This document shows positions 38,412-51,315 of a stretch of 64,000 nucleotides of DNA, one piece after another (the first letter of the stretch is position 1; every line of letters starts with the position of its first letter). A model generated the notes under the pieces. It was not told the origin of the DNA. It saw only the letters and a list, made by a program, of their open reading frames with translations, and searched no databases. The position numbers and the translations under genes are program-made. This DNA comes from Brugia malayi (lineage: Eukaryota > Nematoda > Chromadorea > Rhabditida > Onchocercidae): the NCBI RefSeq assembly GCF_000002995.4, contig NW_025062479.1, positions 5,139,221-5,203,220 of the forward strand. The letters are read 5' to 3'.

Positions 38412-41400
38412 ATGGATATGGGTAATGATGACGCAGATAACTTGGGTGGTGCATTTAGACAAGGTTTTTTGTGCCCATTTTGTATGCAAGATTTGGGTGA
38501 CTTAGTCACTTTACATGTTCATGTTGAAAAACACCACCCAAAATCAACACCCGCTGATTACTCCCTTGATCATTTTAAAGGTTATCTTATATGAATTTAT
38601 CACGCTTAGGTTTTCTATATGCAGTCACTAGATTTTCCTGGTCTTTTTTCTGCTATCACAAATCAAGAAAAATATGCACGGGTGCATGTCATGCAAAGGA
38701 TGAGACGAAACAATTTTTTCAGGTATCTTCGATAAAGCTAAGCAAAAGATTTCACATATAGATGCATTCTTTTTAATTGGTGATGCAAACTCGAATAATG
38801 GAGGAGCAGCTGCAGTTTCAAGAAGTTTTCCTAGTATGGCAGATGGTCGTGTCGAAAAATTTTCTCATGCAATGCACGCATTTACTTTTTTGCAGGATCT
38901 TGGTAAGTCTGGTCAACGTAAATTTTTATGTTTTGTTGCATAGGGAAACACTATGTTCACTGGGAAACAGCAATTGAAAATGACCTAGTAAGCTATGGGA
39001 GATCACATGGATATTTTCTTCATGTCCTGACCAACACCGAAGATTCTAAAATTTTCATTGTTTTCGTTTTTGCAGGAATCACAAGGAGTCATACAGATTT
39101 TTACTTGAAATGTCGATCTCCCTGTATAAACGACGCTGCTGTAAAAACAAATAGTTTGATTATTAGGCTTGATAAGTTAATTAATCAATGTCCTTCAGAT
39201 TCAAATAAGCGTAAAGGTTGGCACATACTGTTTTAGAGTTTAATATATTTCCTTAATCTACTTAACATCTGCTTGTAATGTTATCTGTTGCAGCAAATTT
39301 TTACCTTTAAATTTCAGGAATAATTTTTTCCACTAAAACAGAAATTGTTTGTAGCTTTTGAACGTGAAACAGTACCTTGGGTGACTGATCGTGATGTGCT
39401 GAGATGTCGAACATGTTCCATGAAATTTTCATTGACTAAGCGGCGGCATCACTGCCGGCTATGTGGCGAAATTATATGTCACGCATGCTCAAAGTTTCTT
39501 GCTTTCGTCGATGCTCGTATATCTTTCAAACTTTCACTACTGTAGAAGTTATTTATTTCACTGTAATTCTAATATATGTGAAATTATCATGATAATTGTT
39601 ATGCCACTTTCTTTTTGATCCATTTCGACTTTCTTTTGGAAAAAATCAAATGGTATCTCATGTATTATCTTATAACTTCTGTCGCATATGCTTAGATTTT
39701 TGGGGTTCGCAGCTCAGCTTCCGTATATTTTCAGGCAAATTGACAAATCCAGCATTTGCGGCACAGCTGTTGGAAGAAATTAACAGCTCAGAGACGAATA
39801 TTTCAGAAGAGCCATTAAGTCGTTTGTCACGTTCGGCGTCTGTTACTGAAGCTATTAAGCAAGTTATATCTAGTGAATCGTTGCAGTCAGTGCGATTAAA
39901 AGGCGAAAAATTATTTTCCTCAACGTTGTCATTGGTGAAACGGGATGGCACTGAAATCAGCTTAGCGTCGTTGCTTCAGCAGGTTGTTTTAAGCTTTGTG
40001 ATAAATTTTTTTTACCTACCTATTACTGTTAAATATCACATTTTTTGTGAGATTATTTGAATTTCGAATATATCGTCTCACCAAGCTTCGCTGCTGCCGC
40101 CGTTCTTTCCTCCTTAAAATAATTAACCAGGTAATTTTCATAATTAGTGTCGTTTCTATTTTCTAGGATGAAAATGAGCACCTGCGAATTTGTGCGGAAT
40201 GTAAGATCTTGTTAGATGTTCGTAGCGAAAAAATGGAGATGCTTACCTCGCCACCGATGCTTGTAATATTGTATGAACGACTTTGTTCTCTTTTTCGTGA
40301 CGCTGAAAAGCTAGCTTCCTCCTATGCACGTATTTCAGAATCGCTGAGGTAGGTTCATAATAATTTTATGCTTTCATTCGGTTGTCGTTTTTGTAATATT
40401 TTATACTATAGCACTTAGAATATTTGTATGAAGATTCTCAAAATTTATTATTTATTGAAATCTTTAAGTTCTTCCATGGTTTTCAGTCGAGGAGAGACCA
40501 TGTATACATTAGAATCTGCTATTCAACTAAGAAATCGATTAATAAAGTTGCAAAGAGAAATTGATTCTGTAAGGTTAGTAGAATGCGCTTGTAAATTTAA
40601 TCAACTCTTGATTATATTTTGTGATCATTTTTGCAATATTTTATGTTACATTAAATAAACACATAAATATTTTATATTACATTGAAAAACTATTTGTGAA
40701 GAAATTCCCAAAATTCATTATTTATTAAATTTTTGAAGTCATTAACGGGAAAAAGCTTAAACACTTCAGTTTTCGTGTTGAGAAGCATTACATTACTGAA
40801 GAAAATACCTCTGGACTTTGTGCATCACGGGAGAAAGTCATTCGAAAGAATATTCGTGATTTTGCTCTGCAAATATTACAGGTTCAATTTCTAATTTGAG
40901 GAACCTTTCTGAGATTTTGGTGTTAATTTTTCACTCCAATCAGTATTGTTTTATTTCTCACGATTAGGTTAAGCAGCAATCTCTTTATTGTACATTAATT
41001 TCTTACCGAAAATTATTTTTAGCAACTAGTGACGCAAATGAATCTTCATCCAACTGAAGATCGCTATAATGAATTGCTAGAAAAAAGACGCGCTGATATC
41101 AGACATCGAATAGATATGGAAAGAAAGAGAAATACAATCATTTTGAAGGTTTATGATGTCTTTATTGCATTCTCGTTTATTTCATCCTTAAAACCACTTT
41201 ACGATTGTAACTTCTTCATAAGTCTTAAATTTTCTTATAAAGTTCCCCCTGTGCTTTGCAGCCGTCAACTTCAAATCCTGGATTTGGCTCACATTTAAGC
41301 GAAACAAAAGAAATGGTTCGACAAAATGTTAAGAGTTATTTGAAAGAATCTATTTCCTTTTCCGGTATTGTTAGTGGCTGTGAAGATTGTGGCTGGACCC

Positions 41401-41741
41401 CATCTAGAATGTTTCTTCACACTAACCCATTTGTTGAAGAGGAAGAAAAGGCTAATCCATTGGAGGAGCAAATCTTTATCATCAAAGGGTTGGTTTTATT
41501 CAGTTCTAGACTCCACGAAGTATTAATTACGTATATTTTTTTTAAAGAATTGCTCTTGGTAGAAAAAAAATCTTTCCAAATTTTCGCATTTTTTTAATGG
41601 ATTAACAGTTCATTAATTTTCAGGTACTTAAAACAAGCTGTGGAGGATAGTCGATTGGAAGAAGTTGAAATATTGGAACGAAACTTGTGTGATCTTGAGC
41701 ATGAAATTGAAAAGCTGAACAAAAACACTTCAGTGCAATAA
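38412..41741 (+). CDS. rabs-5: Rabenosyn-5 (rabs-5), early-endosome Rab effector
   Basis: Binds PI3P, Rab5/Rab4 and the Vps45/syntaxin machinery to drive endosome fusion and recycling. Exons: 38412-38580, 38723-38902, 39076-39216, 39355-39516, 39735-39982, 40167-40348, 40487-40573, 40770-40881, 41023-41148, 41262-41488, 41624-41741; 583 residues. Visible: N-terminal C2H2 finger CPFCMQDLGDLVTLHVHVEKHH; a rabenosyn-specific helical segment (KTNSLIIRLDKLI) leading into PWVTDRDV; FYVE finger with the PI3P-binding KRRHHCRLCG; coiled coil with ERKR; an NPF motif (TNPFVEEEE) of the kind that binds EHD proteins; and a C-terminal Rab-binding helix hairpin (EDSRLEEVEILERNLCDLE). The domain order equals human RBSN, though shorter. 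ATG 38412 gives the finger at the expected place. A TTTTTAG 44-51 bp upstream could be a spliced-leader acceptor. Confidence 0.93.
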
Positions 41742-42474
41742 CAACTTCCTTTCTGTTACTGTTATATAACTTGTTGATAATACTATGTCATCTTGTTAAT
41801 ATCACATTAGGCCTTAAAATTCTTCGTTTATCCCTCTTATGTTCTTTTGGTGTGTTTGCTTTCAGATTTTCACGCCAGCTTTTTAACTTAATAATAGTTT
41901 TAAATCCAAGGAACAGCTCATTTTTTCTTTTTTCATTTGCCACTTTAATGCATTGTCTTGTCATTTATTTGTGGTTTATGTTGCATTCAGGCATATCGCC
42001 TACATTTCATATATTTGCGTGATTATGTTTAGTCGATTGCCTGAGCTTTTTATTACGTAATAAATAGCTGTGTATGGGACCAGATTTCTATGACTGATGT
42101 AAACTGTTTTCCCCAGTATTTTTTCTAACCTTACTAGCGTTGTAATTTTCATGGGCTATAGGACAAAAGGGGTTGGTAGATAGAAAATATGCTGTAAAAT
42201 TATGTGTCATACAAATGAATATGAATTCGAAATTAATATGAAGTCCCATTTCTATGTACTTGTTTTCAGGCTTATATATATTTCATGGAATTGGAATAAG
42301 TAACGTCAGTTTCATTTTTGTTTTAACTGAGACTTATTTAATTCCACAAATAAATGTGTCACCTAGTGTGGAAGACATCAATCAAACTTTTTCTGAAGTT
42401 CGTTCATTATATCAAAGCGATAGGTGTGCAATGGCATCAAGTTGTATTTTATGTACATGTGTATTAAATAAAAT
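41742..42474. other. Convergent 3' region of rabs-5 and the bZIP gene
   Basis: AT-rich 3' untranslated sequence of both neighbours. Open stretches here (for example 41771-42022) are short, hydrophobic and without recognisable motifs. Nothing else seen. Confidence 0.6.
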
Positions 42475-43367
42475 TTATAAACCAGAAACAGAACTGCCGG
42501 ATACGAAATTTTGTTGCGGGATTTTGAAAGAAATTGGGAAAATCTGTCGGAATTGTTCCATTTGGTTTCGTAATAGAGACAATTCGGCTCGCAGAATGTG
42601 ATTCTCCTGCAGGAGTTGATCACATCGTATTTGCGTCGATTCTTCTTTTTGGCGCCTAAGTTCTCGGGATTTTCTAGCTGATTCATTGTTTCTCATTCTA
42701 CGTTCACGATATGCCTAAAATTCTTGAACGAGACAGGGATGGGTTTCTAATTAAGACTAATTTAATGCAGAAATAATGAGTCTTTTACAATTCTGTTATC
42801 GTTGATATATGTTTGTCGCAAAATTCGGCGTAGAGATCATGTGAGGCATAGAAGAAGCAATAGGAAAGATCTTCAAGCAATAAGGCAGCCCAAAGATGCA
42901 CTTACTTCGTCTTTCAAATTTTCAGGAACGGGGACGGGCTTCTTTTTAGTTGGTGCTGGGAATGACGATGAAGAGGAGGTTGAGGGCGTAGTACTGTTGC
43001 TGTTGAAAGACAGCGTTGAGAAATGTTGCGCAAAGGAGACGAAACTGCATGGATGAAACGGATGCACTATCTGTAAGCAATGAACTTTTAAAATAATAAG
43101 CTTCGTAAATTGAGCACTTTGCCCATCAATGAATAGGAAGTTTACTTAAATTATGAAGTGACACTTATTCAAAAGGTTGTTAAGAATAACCTGCTGGTCC
43201 TTTTGCTTGGCAATTGTCATCGATAACGTTGGGCATGTTACTAATTGATGCGAACAACTGGATATGAAGCCGTTTGAACCCACTGGGTCAAATCCAGACC
43301 AACACATCGACATGGCTCGTAGTTGATTCTCGTAACAATTTGGCCCTTCTTTTATTTCTGCGTCCAT
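42475..43367 (-). CDS. bZIP transcription factor, CES-2/ATF-2 (PAR-like) group
   Basis: Three exons: 43191-43367, 42906-43070, 42475-42714, all phase 0, 193 residues. The N-terminal part has no domain; the middle is Ser/Thr-rich. The motif KKKPVPVPENLKDE ends exon 2 and joins AYRERRMRNNESARKSR at the start of exon 3: this PVPxxxKDExY...RR plus NNESARKSR basic region is the hallmark of CES-2/ATF-2 and the vertebrate PAR bZIP group (HLF, DBP, TEF). The leucine zipper is short: heptad positions L-L-L-F within QLLQENHILRAELSLLRNQMEQF. It should bind DNA as a dimer in the nucleus; targets are unknown. ATG 43367 is the first in frame; an extra upstream exon cannot be excluded. Tail-to-tail with rabs-5. 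Which C. elegans member it matches cannot be settled by eye. Confidence 0.85.
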
Positions 43368-46300
43368 AACAGACAAACTTTTTTCCTATCACCCATATAA
43401 TTAATCTAATTATTCGAGGATTGCTTATGTGATGAATATATAGTTAATATGACAATCAGTCCTTAGTTCTACTGATTATTATTTTAACAATAAATACTCA
43501 TGTAACGAAGAAGAGACTTCAGATATCCAGTACTGAATACAAATATGAAAATACAAATACACTGGATATGTGGATGAAATCTTCTCTGAAACTTCTATTT
43601 ATAATACAATAGAAACTGAATCCATTTTAAATGACTCATTACAACAGTTTTATTTTATGTGGTATGTGGATCAGTTATGAAGTACGAACTTTAAGGAAAC
43701 AAATGTTCAATAGGAAGCAATAGGAGTTGAAAAGGATGTTGTTTAATGGAGGGTTAAATAAGGTATGTAGAATATTATAAGTGAAAGGAAGAACTTACTA
43801 TTCAGGTACAGTAGAAAATTCTTCACAGCTTTCTTTTATTGTGGAGGAAAGATTCTTTTTCAGTCTCTTTTAATCCGGAAAGTAAAATGATTTTGTTGTG
43901 AATTATAAAATAAAGAAGTGCAATCTATAACATAAAACTCTGTATTTTGAATAATAATATCAAAAGAATTGTTGGAATGGGAAAACTTTTCAAAGCTTAG
44001 AGCAATTTTGAAAGGTGAATGGCGAGGTCATATCGTTACGAGAAGACATGGCTACAATTGTGATGCTAACGATTTTCTTTCTCTCCAAAATGATCTGAAG
44101 AAAAAAAAAGTAGAATAGTAAAATTAGAGACGTCGGATGGTGAGTTAATTAAGAGCACGATTGAAAGAGGATCAATCTATATGGTATTACCGAAGCAGAT
44201 GCGCCTTTGCGCAATCACATTCGGTGGTGTAACAGATTTATGGAAATGGGATGAGGTCGTACTGCCGGTGTTTTCTAAGTCTTGACATCATGACGCATTC
44301 TCGACCTCATGTGCTTTTTGGGAAACCGCAATCATAAATTACATCACCTGAATCCCTCCCTCTATGCTTGTCCATCTCCCACCTTTTTTGCAACTACCGC
44401 TTTATTCTGCCTAACAAACACTCAAATATTCCACGTTAACAATTATTTCTTTTGTACCAAATATTTTATGTTTATCATAAACCGATCTGAAAACCTATGG
44501 ATTTTACAATAATTTCGAGCAGTTGCCAGATTAAAATAAGAATTCTGTCAGAAGCTTTCGGTAAGTTACAAAAAGGAACATAATCTTATGTAATTTACCG
44601 AACGTTTTGGTTTGTTAAATCTACTTAAAGCTCTTGAGTTTTTGTAGCATTTTTTGTTAGCGATTTTGTCATCGCTTAAATTTATGAAGCACTGAATGGC
44701 ACATCATTCATCCTGAAAGTTGCTTTTATTTCTTTTTTGTAAATGCGAAATAACGGATTTATCGCTTCATAAACAGATTTTCTCATTATGGATAGCTTCC
44801 AGGGATTATGCATTCTCAGAATTCCAAACGCTTCTCAATATTTTAACAGAATTTGCCATAAAACATTGTCAATTTCAAATGTGAAAGTATTGGTTTCCTT
44901 AAAGACCAATCTGATTACAATGTTTTAGTTGCTATTAATATATTAGCTGAAAATAATCTAGCCCTAATGCACATGTATTACAATAAATAACCGAAAAATT
45001 ATCAGAAATTGGAATTCAGTACACTGTGAGAAATTACAAAATTCATATGTGTGTTTCTGTGGACTCAAAAAGTGCTGTAATATAAATTTCTTGATATCAA
45101 AATTGATGACCATAAGTACGTTAACAAAAGGACTAACAACGATTGGATAAATAAGGCGACCGTTCAAACTCTTATAATGAAGGAATGAAATGACAAATAC
45201 TCGTGATGCGATAGTTGTATATGGAAGAAATATTTTGTTCATGTTCTTTTAGGTGATTTAGGCGAGAAGTGAGATCTGTATTGCCTGAAATTGGTGCATG
45301 AGTGCTGTCTGTGGAAGATGGATGTGAGAGATGCCGCTGGCTTGGATGAATGTCGATCGCATCGGTAAACAGTTCCTTAAGTGGAAGACAAAGTAGCAAA
45401 TAGAGAATAATCGCAGACGAAATTTCTGTATATTACGTCTAACTGAAACAATTGTCAGTAAAAACGTATTTACTCGCTTAATATACTCTGGGACATACCA
45501 ATTTGTTATGCTTAAAATGGCTTGCTTAACCTAGAATGCAATATACTTCTTCAATGGTGCAAAAATAATTTTGGAAAAATGATTCTGGAATCTCAAAAAA
45601 TCAAGTTACTTTTTTAAAGGATTCTCACACTGTCATTAGTTGGGTGACATGAAGGACTGCTGATTCAATCAGATTTATAAATGTTATGAATAATCTGATT
45701 TCAAATTCTCATTATTTCTTACACCACCAACTGTTCCTCTAGTATATTGCAAATTGTTACTCTCTAGCATTTCCTAAAACTTTGAATCTATTCACCGTTT
45801 TACAAAAACAGTTATCTCGGGATTAATTACAGTTACTAAATCTTCAACTAGAAATTCCTTGTTGGTTTAACCAACGAAATAGCGTTTCGGTCTGACTTTT
45901 GCGTTTCCAAGACGGTTATGTAACATGAAGGTGTTAATACCTTAAGTTAATAATCTTAAACCTTTTTTTCTTCCAAAATGTCTATTGAATTTTCAAATAA
46001 TCAGCGAAGCAACAAAACAATCCATCGACCAGCAAAAATTCTATAGAGGAACTTTTAAAATATACTAATAATTACTACCAACATCACCTTCCAAATCGAT
46101 TTTTATGAAGTGTTAAAATTTCCTCTTCAAATGTGCTAAATCAAAATCAAGGGGAAATTAAATTAGTCATTTGATACATAAAAGCTGGAGATGAAAAGAT
46201 TCTATAAAATAACTGAACAATTTCGAGCTATTTATGTATAATTTTTTTTGGAAGTAAAATCTGAAATAACACAGTTCAGTTTGCATAAGTTTCAATCAAA

Positions 46301-46468
46301 TCCTACTAGTTTTATATACTACTTGTCGCGAAACCAGCAAATTGCTTTTTGGTTACCTAGCAGCCAACACTCATAAACTGAATCATTTCTATCGATCCGA
46401 AATACATAAATCTCTGAAGTGAATTTTTTAGTTCTCTTTATTTCAAATAAAATCGATCATTTTGAAAT
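43368..46468. other. Intergenic region between the bZIP gene and mks-1
   Basis: About 3 kb, AT-rich. One minus-strand open frame (45172-45399) has a protein-like first half after an acceptor-like TTCCACTTAAG and could be an upstream exon of the bZIP gene, but no donor with matching phase was found. No other gene recognised. The mks-1 promoter side lies at its right end. Confidence 0.5.
46352..46364 (+). promoter_or_regulatory. Candidate RFX/DAF-19 X-box upstream of mks-1
   Basis: The sequence GTTACCTAGCAGC lies 105 bp before the mks-1 ATG. Read on the other strand it is GCTGCT-A-GGTAAC, matching the RYYNYY-N-RRNRAC X-box pattern, with a one-base spacer where C. elegans sites usually have two. 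Transition-zone genes in C. elegans carry X-boxes at this distance, so position and gene identity support it; the spacer counts against it. Confidence 0.4.
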
Positions 46469-49400
46469 ATGCCTGAACAAAGAGGTGTTTATTTTGCAAA
46501 CAGTCCACTTACTGGCGTTAAATTCAGGTATTCTTTTTATGTTAGTTCACCAAAATATGAAGTTATGTCAAAATTTTAGTTAATTTTTTTTTTAATTTTA
46601 ATTAATTGAATGCTGCGTTGGTAACCGACCTTCCAGTCACGATTCAGATTGGTCCTTGAATACAACGAGCCAGTAGCTGATGTACCGCAATCACTCGATA
46701 ATTTTACCGAAAATATCAGCGAAAAGTCTGTTCCCGCATTGTCAACTACTTTTGTGGAAGAGTGTACTTTCAGGTGGCAACAAAAACTTTACCTTAGAAG
46801 GGATAAATTTGTAAGTAAACTATTCATAAGCTATTCATGCAGCATTTCCTCATTTTACTTGTTTTCCATCTACAAGTTTTTAATTGCAACTTGAACTGTA
46901 AATTGAGCAGACCTTGTAGGTGCCACAGTCGCAAACCGAAAGTTGTTCTAAACAGGGCAGTGTAAGTCAGGATGAGATAACAATGGCAGCTGAAAAAGAC
47001 GGTAATCACAATTAAATTTTTTTCCAGCGTTATGATCCTATTAGTTCATGAATAGCAATTTCGCACTTCAATCGCCCGTGTGTATTTATATTTTTGAATT
47101 GCAGGCAGCAGAGTGTTTACTCTTATTGATGGTGAAAAACCTACCGGGACTGCAAAGGTTAAAGTTAAACCTTAAAGAAGTAAAAAAGGATTTATGACTT
47201 ATAACATAAACGACTGATATTGAACAGTAAATTTAATACTTTTAATGAGTTAGCAATGGCATTGAAAACGACGGTAATCACATTTTTTTTTTTAGTGTTA
47301 TGACCATGCTAGTGTTACAGTTGGAAAATTTTGTTTCGTATATTTAATGAGGGGAGAGTTATGAAGAAAAATGAAAAACTGAAATTATGAGATGATTCAA
47401 ATGAAACAAAACAGTAAATTCCAGACAACTTCGAAGTTGAATATTGCGAAAGGAGAAAGTAGCTTAGCAGAAAGAATAGCTACGTCCAAAAATAGACGAG
47501 TAGAGCCAGCAGTGTAAGATGGTTTTTCTGCACTTTAATTTCAATGTTAAAATCTAATTAATGCACTTATTTCGAATTTCAAAGTTATATTTTAGGATAT
47601 CACATCGAAAACCAATAATTGATTTACCACGTAAGGAACATCAAATAAAAACACGAAGTGTAGAGCGTAACAAGCAGATGATGTACATTATGGCTTATTT
47701 GGGCCCACTCCAGAACAACAGGTTTATTTGATTTCTACTCATTTCAACTTAATTCCTGGGTTTTTTAACCTAATGTCTTGAACATAATTTTCTTTAACAT
47801 AATTTCTTGCAATTCCATTTCATACAATCTGTATCTGATTGTGAAATAAAAAATCAATGCCAGTAATATTGATATGTCAGAAAAAAAGTGCTCAACTAAC
47901 TTATATTTAATTGATCCTTGAATTCACAGGCAAATATGTGATGAAAGTAACCAATATGTTTTATGCAAAATGACAGCAATCAACGGGACAAATATTATCA
48001 TAGAACCAGACTTGCTTGCCGCAAGTAACACTATTGAAAGTTGTCATGGTATTTACAAAGCCCGTCTGTCGCTTATCAGCAATGAAAAATTTGATCGTAT
48101 TGATGACGCCAGCGCATATCAGGTCTTTTTACTTTTATAAAGTTATAGTTCGAAATCTTCCAAAATTCCCATATTTGTATTATACATACAGATGTATATA
48201 TTCGTGTTATGTGAAGACTTATCCCAAAAAATTACCTTTTTAGTTATGGTTTGAAAAAGGAGAAAGTGACACAATGAGCGATTTTCCATCCGGAAAAACT
48301 ACAAAACTTGTTTACCTTATCGATATTGGTTAGTAGTAACAAAAGGCTTTAAGGTTCTACAATTTCAAACGAAACATACACCGTAATAAAATTACCAGTC
48401 AATTTTACTCAATCATTCCTTTCAGTAAATGTGAATTCATGAAAACAAATGTTTGTAGTACGTCTTGAAGAGAATATATTACAGAACGAGCGGTGAACTT
48501 CCCTCACGATGGTTTATGTATTGAGTATAAAATTGACCTGCCGTTGCAGTGTGCACTAATTGATTTATCTCCGGTGCACAGATGGTCAACAGTTATTGAT
48601 TCAAGTCCACAAGGAGAGGTGTTTTTCTTAACCACTAATGCAATCCAGGTTTTTGAAAAAGACCTGCGTAAAATTACCACCTAACCTTCAGAAACATTCA
48701 TCTAATTTCAGGATGACGTAGCTGTATTTTCACAACCAGTCTCCATCACATTAATAGTCAAAGCACAGGAACAATTTTTCGAGAATTTTTTCTGGCCCAG
48801 AATGATATTCCGACTTTCTGGGGAAGATTGCTGGGGATGCTTCTTCGTAAATGGCTTTGGGCATTTAACACTTCCCTCTCGACCCGGAAGGCTATTTTTT
48901 TTTTGTTACTCTTTAACAAGTATCAGTACCAATTACTTCTATAAACCAGCTTTGAAAACGTAACAATTTAAAACTAATTCCTCTTTAATTTATTTCAGAT
49001 ATCAATATGACATCAAATGTTGGCGACATGACCACAAACATGACAGGAAAAATATGCTGTTCGAGAACTTCATCTCCGAAGTGGCTTATTTTAAGCGGAC
49101 AGAATCAATTTTAACGAGTGAATCTGCGACGCATAAAGTAGTAAGATCATCGTTTGCTATCACTTATTTGGAGTAAAACAAGTGAAAATAATGGGGAAAA
49201 TATCCATCCAAAACAAAACACTAAAAAACCCGCCTACATTAGTTAAAAACTGATGGTAATACAGCAGTTAGAAGAAATGAAAAGACTAATTTGAATTTAC
49301 GGATACAGAGCCAGTCATATAATTTCAGGGTTCAATAATATCTAGCATAGGACATAATACAGTAAGTTCTGGAACCCTTAAAATTAATGTACAATGTATC

Positions 49401-49578
49401 ATGCAAAGTCGAGAATTCATATGTCATGAATTCTTCTACAAAATGAAATATGACACGTTGATACGACATGATGGGTAAGTACCTCGTCTGGTTAATATTA
49501 CGTTTATATAACTAGCAACTGACTAAACACTTAATTTTCTCAATCAGAGGTATTACTGTGCAGAAAGTGATGAAGTAA
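46469..49578 (+). CDS. mks-1: MKS1, B9-domain transition-zone protein (mks-1)
   Basis: Component of the MKS/B9 complex (with B9D1 and B9D2) that forms the ciliary gate at the base of sensory cilia. Exons: 46469-46527, 46648-46810, 46920-47001, 47105-47157, 47425-47513, 47596-47721, 47930-48122, 48244-48328, 48485-48618, 48712-48890, 48999-49140, 49329-49474, 49548-49578; 493 residues (human 559). Family marks: FRWQQKLYLRRDKF near the N-terminus, MYIMAYLGPL before the B9 region, and the B9/C2-like domain with GLCIEYKIDLP, FFWPRMIFRLSGEDCWGCFFVNGFGHLTLPSRPG. The exon 10 end requires a GC donor (AG|GCTATT) to keep phase. The C-terminal exon is tiny (10 codons). Tail-to-tail with pezo-1, 1.7 kb apart. 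Confidence 0.9.
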
Positions 49579-51315
49579 AACAAATTCAGGATGCAGTCAC
49601 GAATTCACTGGAACATTCTTAAAGTGCTATCAAGATTTGAGGAAGCGAGAAGAAATCTTCTGAAGATTCAGAATAAGACCATGCCAACTGTTAACAATAA
49701 AATTCCTTAGCTATTACTTCTATAAAATTTTATGAGAAAATATTTAAAGTATTTGAAATACATTCAAATATTAATATGCGAGATGAGAAAATATAAAAGT
49801 GCCCAACAAAAGAATACAAAGATGGCATATTTGGTCAAAAACCGAAGAGCACAATTTATGTCAAGAATTTAGAGATAATTTGTAAGAACAATCAATTTAT
49901 TGATAGTTCAGGTGACTAAAACCGTAACATTTATGAAAAAGTACTTCACAAATTTAAAACCTTTCTTCCCTGGATATAATTTAACCTTCCAAAGTAGTCG
50001 TGAAAAGAAATCCCAGGAGTTGACCGGTGGACTATCACAATTTCAGCAAAGTGCTCCTTCGTCAATCGCGGCGATGCGTTCTCCACAAGGGCTATATGAT
50101 TGCCTTCTTGCTTCCACAGAGGCGTTGCTAATGAAATATTTGCTGGCCTGCTTATTGGCTTTAGGAATGCTAACCTAAAATCCAAAAATTTTCTAAAGTT
50201 CTCCGCTCTCCTCTCATTAGATGATTGTTGTCGGAATATTTTTATTAAAAATTCACCCCACAATCCAATCATCAGTAAGATCTTCCTTCACATCTTATTT
50301 TTTTAATCCCCCGATAAGTGACGATAATCCAGTTTACTCCAGATACATAAAATAATTGCGTGCTTCAGTCTCGCAACCAAATTTTTCAGCACTATACTTC
50401 CTGCTCATCGTCATTCATGTCTACAAATTTTACACAATGCTCACTAAACTCCCAGAACTTATTTATATCATTCGTAACCAAAACGTTATTGTATCCAAAT
50501 GTGTGTGGCTTACCAGCTTGTGGGAATAAAATTTTCATCAGGGAATATTTGAAAAAAATCAAAAGCAAAAAGTAAGAAAGTTGCAAAGGCTGCTACGGTA
50601 TTGATCTCATGAACAACAATGGGAACATATTTTATATATTATGAAATAATCCCGCTGAGTAGGCTTAAACGTTGAACAAACGGATAAGAAATTCCAAATA
50701 AGAACAAGTTGAGGAGAACAGATATCGTGTTCTTTTTTCTTTTCATAAATGTAAACATTAGTTATAACGAAATGTGCAACAATTCCGATGAAAAGATAAC
50801 CTGTTTGAAGTAGTGCCCAACGTCTTATATTAGTTGAAAAAATCAAAAACTTTAAGCAATCAAGGGGATCTTCAACAAATACATAAAATCTCGTAATCAA
50901 TATACTTCGAAAAAAAGCTATTAATTAATAGCGTAGCATTTGGAACTGACGAGCTATCTAATCAACACGATCGGTTAAGCTCAAATCAGACTGATCGAAA
51001 GGTTTTAGAAACAACTCAGAGTACGAATTTATAAAACATTATGATTTTTAAAGCAATAAGCAGCAGACTAAAGAAAAATTTAGGTGATCTGAAACGAAAG
51101 AAAAATATAATATTTTTGCAGTCATAAAATACAAAAACTTTTTGTTTTGGTTATGTATAAGCTCACAAAATTATAATAAATATCAAATTACGTACACAGA
51201 ACCTTCATTCTCAATTATCAGAATTATGTATATTGATAATTGGCTTTAATACACACATCTTATATTTGTAAAATATTTTGATAAGCAATCAGAAATGTCG
51301 ATCAGGTTTCTCAAA
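49579..51315. other. mks-1 / pezo-1 convergent region with anonymous minus-strand frames
   Basis: Holds two 3' UTRs, but also three minus-strand open stretches with partly protein-like sequence: 49946-50272 (108 codons), 50392-50586 (ending KFVDMNDDEQEV before a stop) and 50607-50900 (hydrophobic, possible membrane segments). They could be exons of an unidentified small membrane-protein gene; I could not join them with matching splice phases and no family was recognised. Confidence 0.35.

Noticed and set aside
38928..39236. Continuous open frame through the rabs-5 intron 38903-39075
   Set aside because: The family alignment is continuous when exon 38723-38902 joins directly to 39076; retaining the intron would meet a TAG, and its end is a typical T-rich acceptor.
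42254..42601. Plus-strand 115-codon open frame
   Set aside because: It is the antisense shadow of the last exon of the bZIP gene.
43250..43300. Sequence resembling a tRNA T-arm (gggtcaaatccaga)
   Set aside because: No acceptor or anticodon stem fits around it, and it lies in the coding exon of the bZIP gene.
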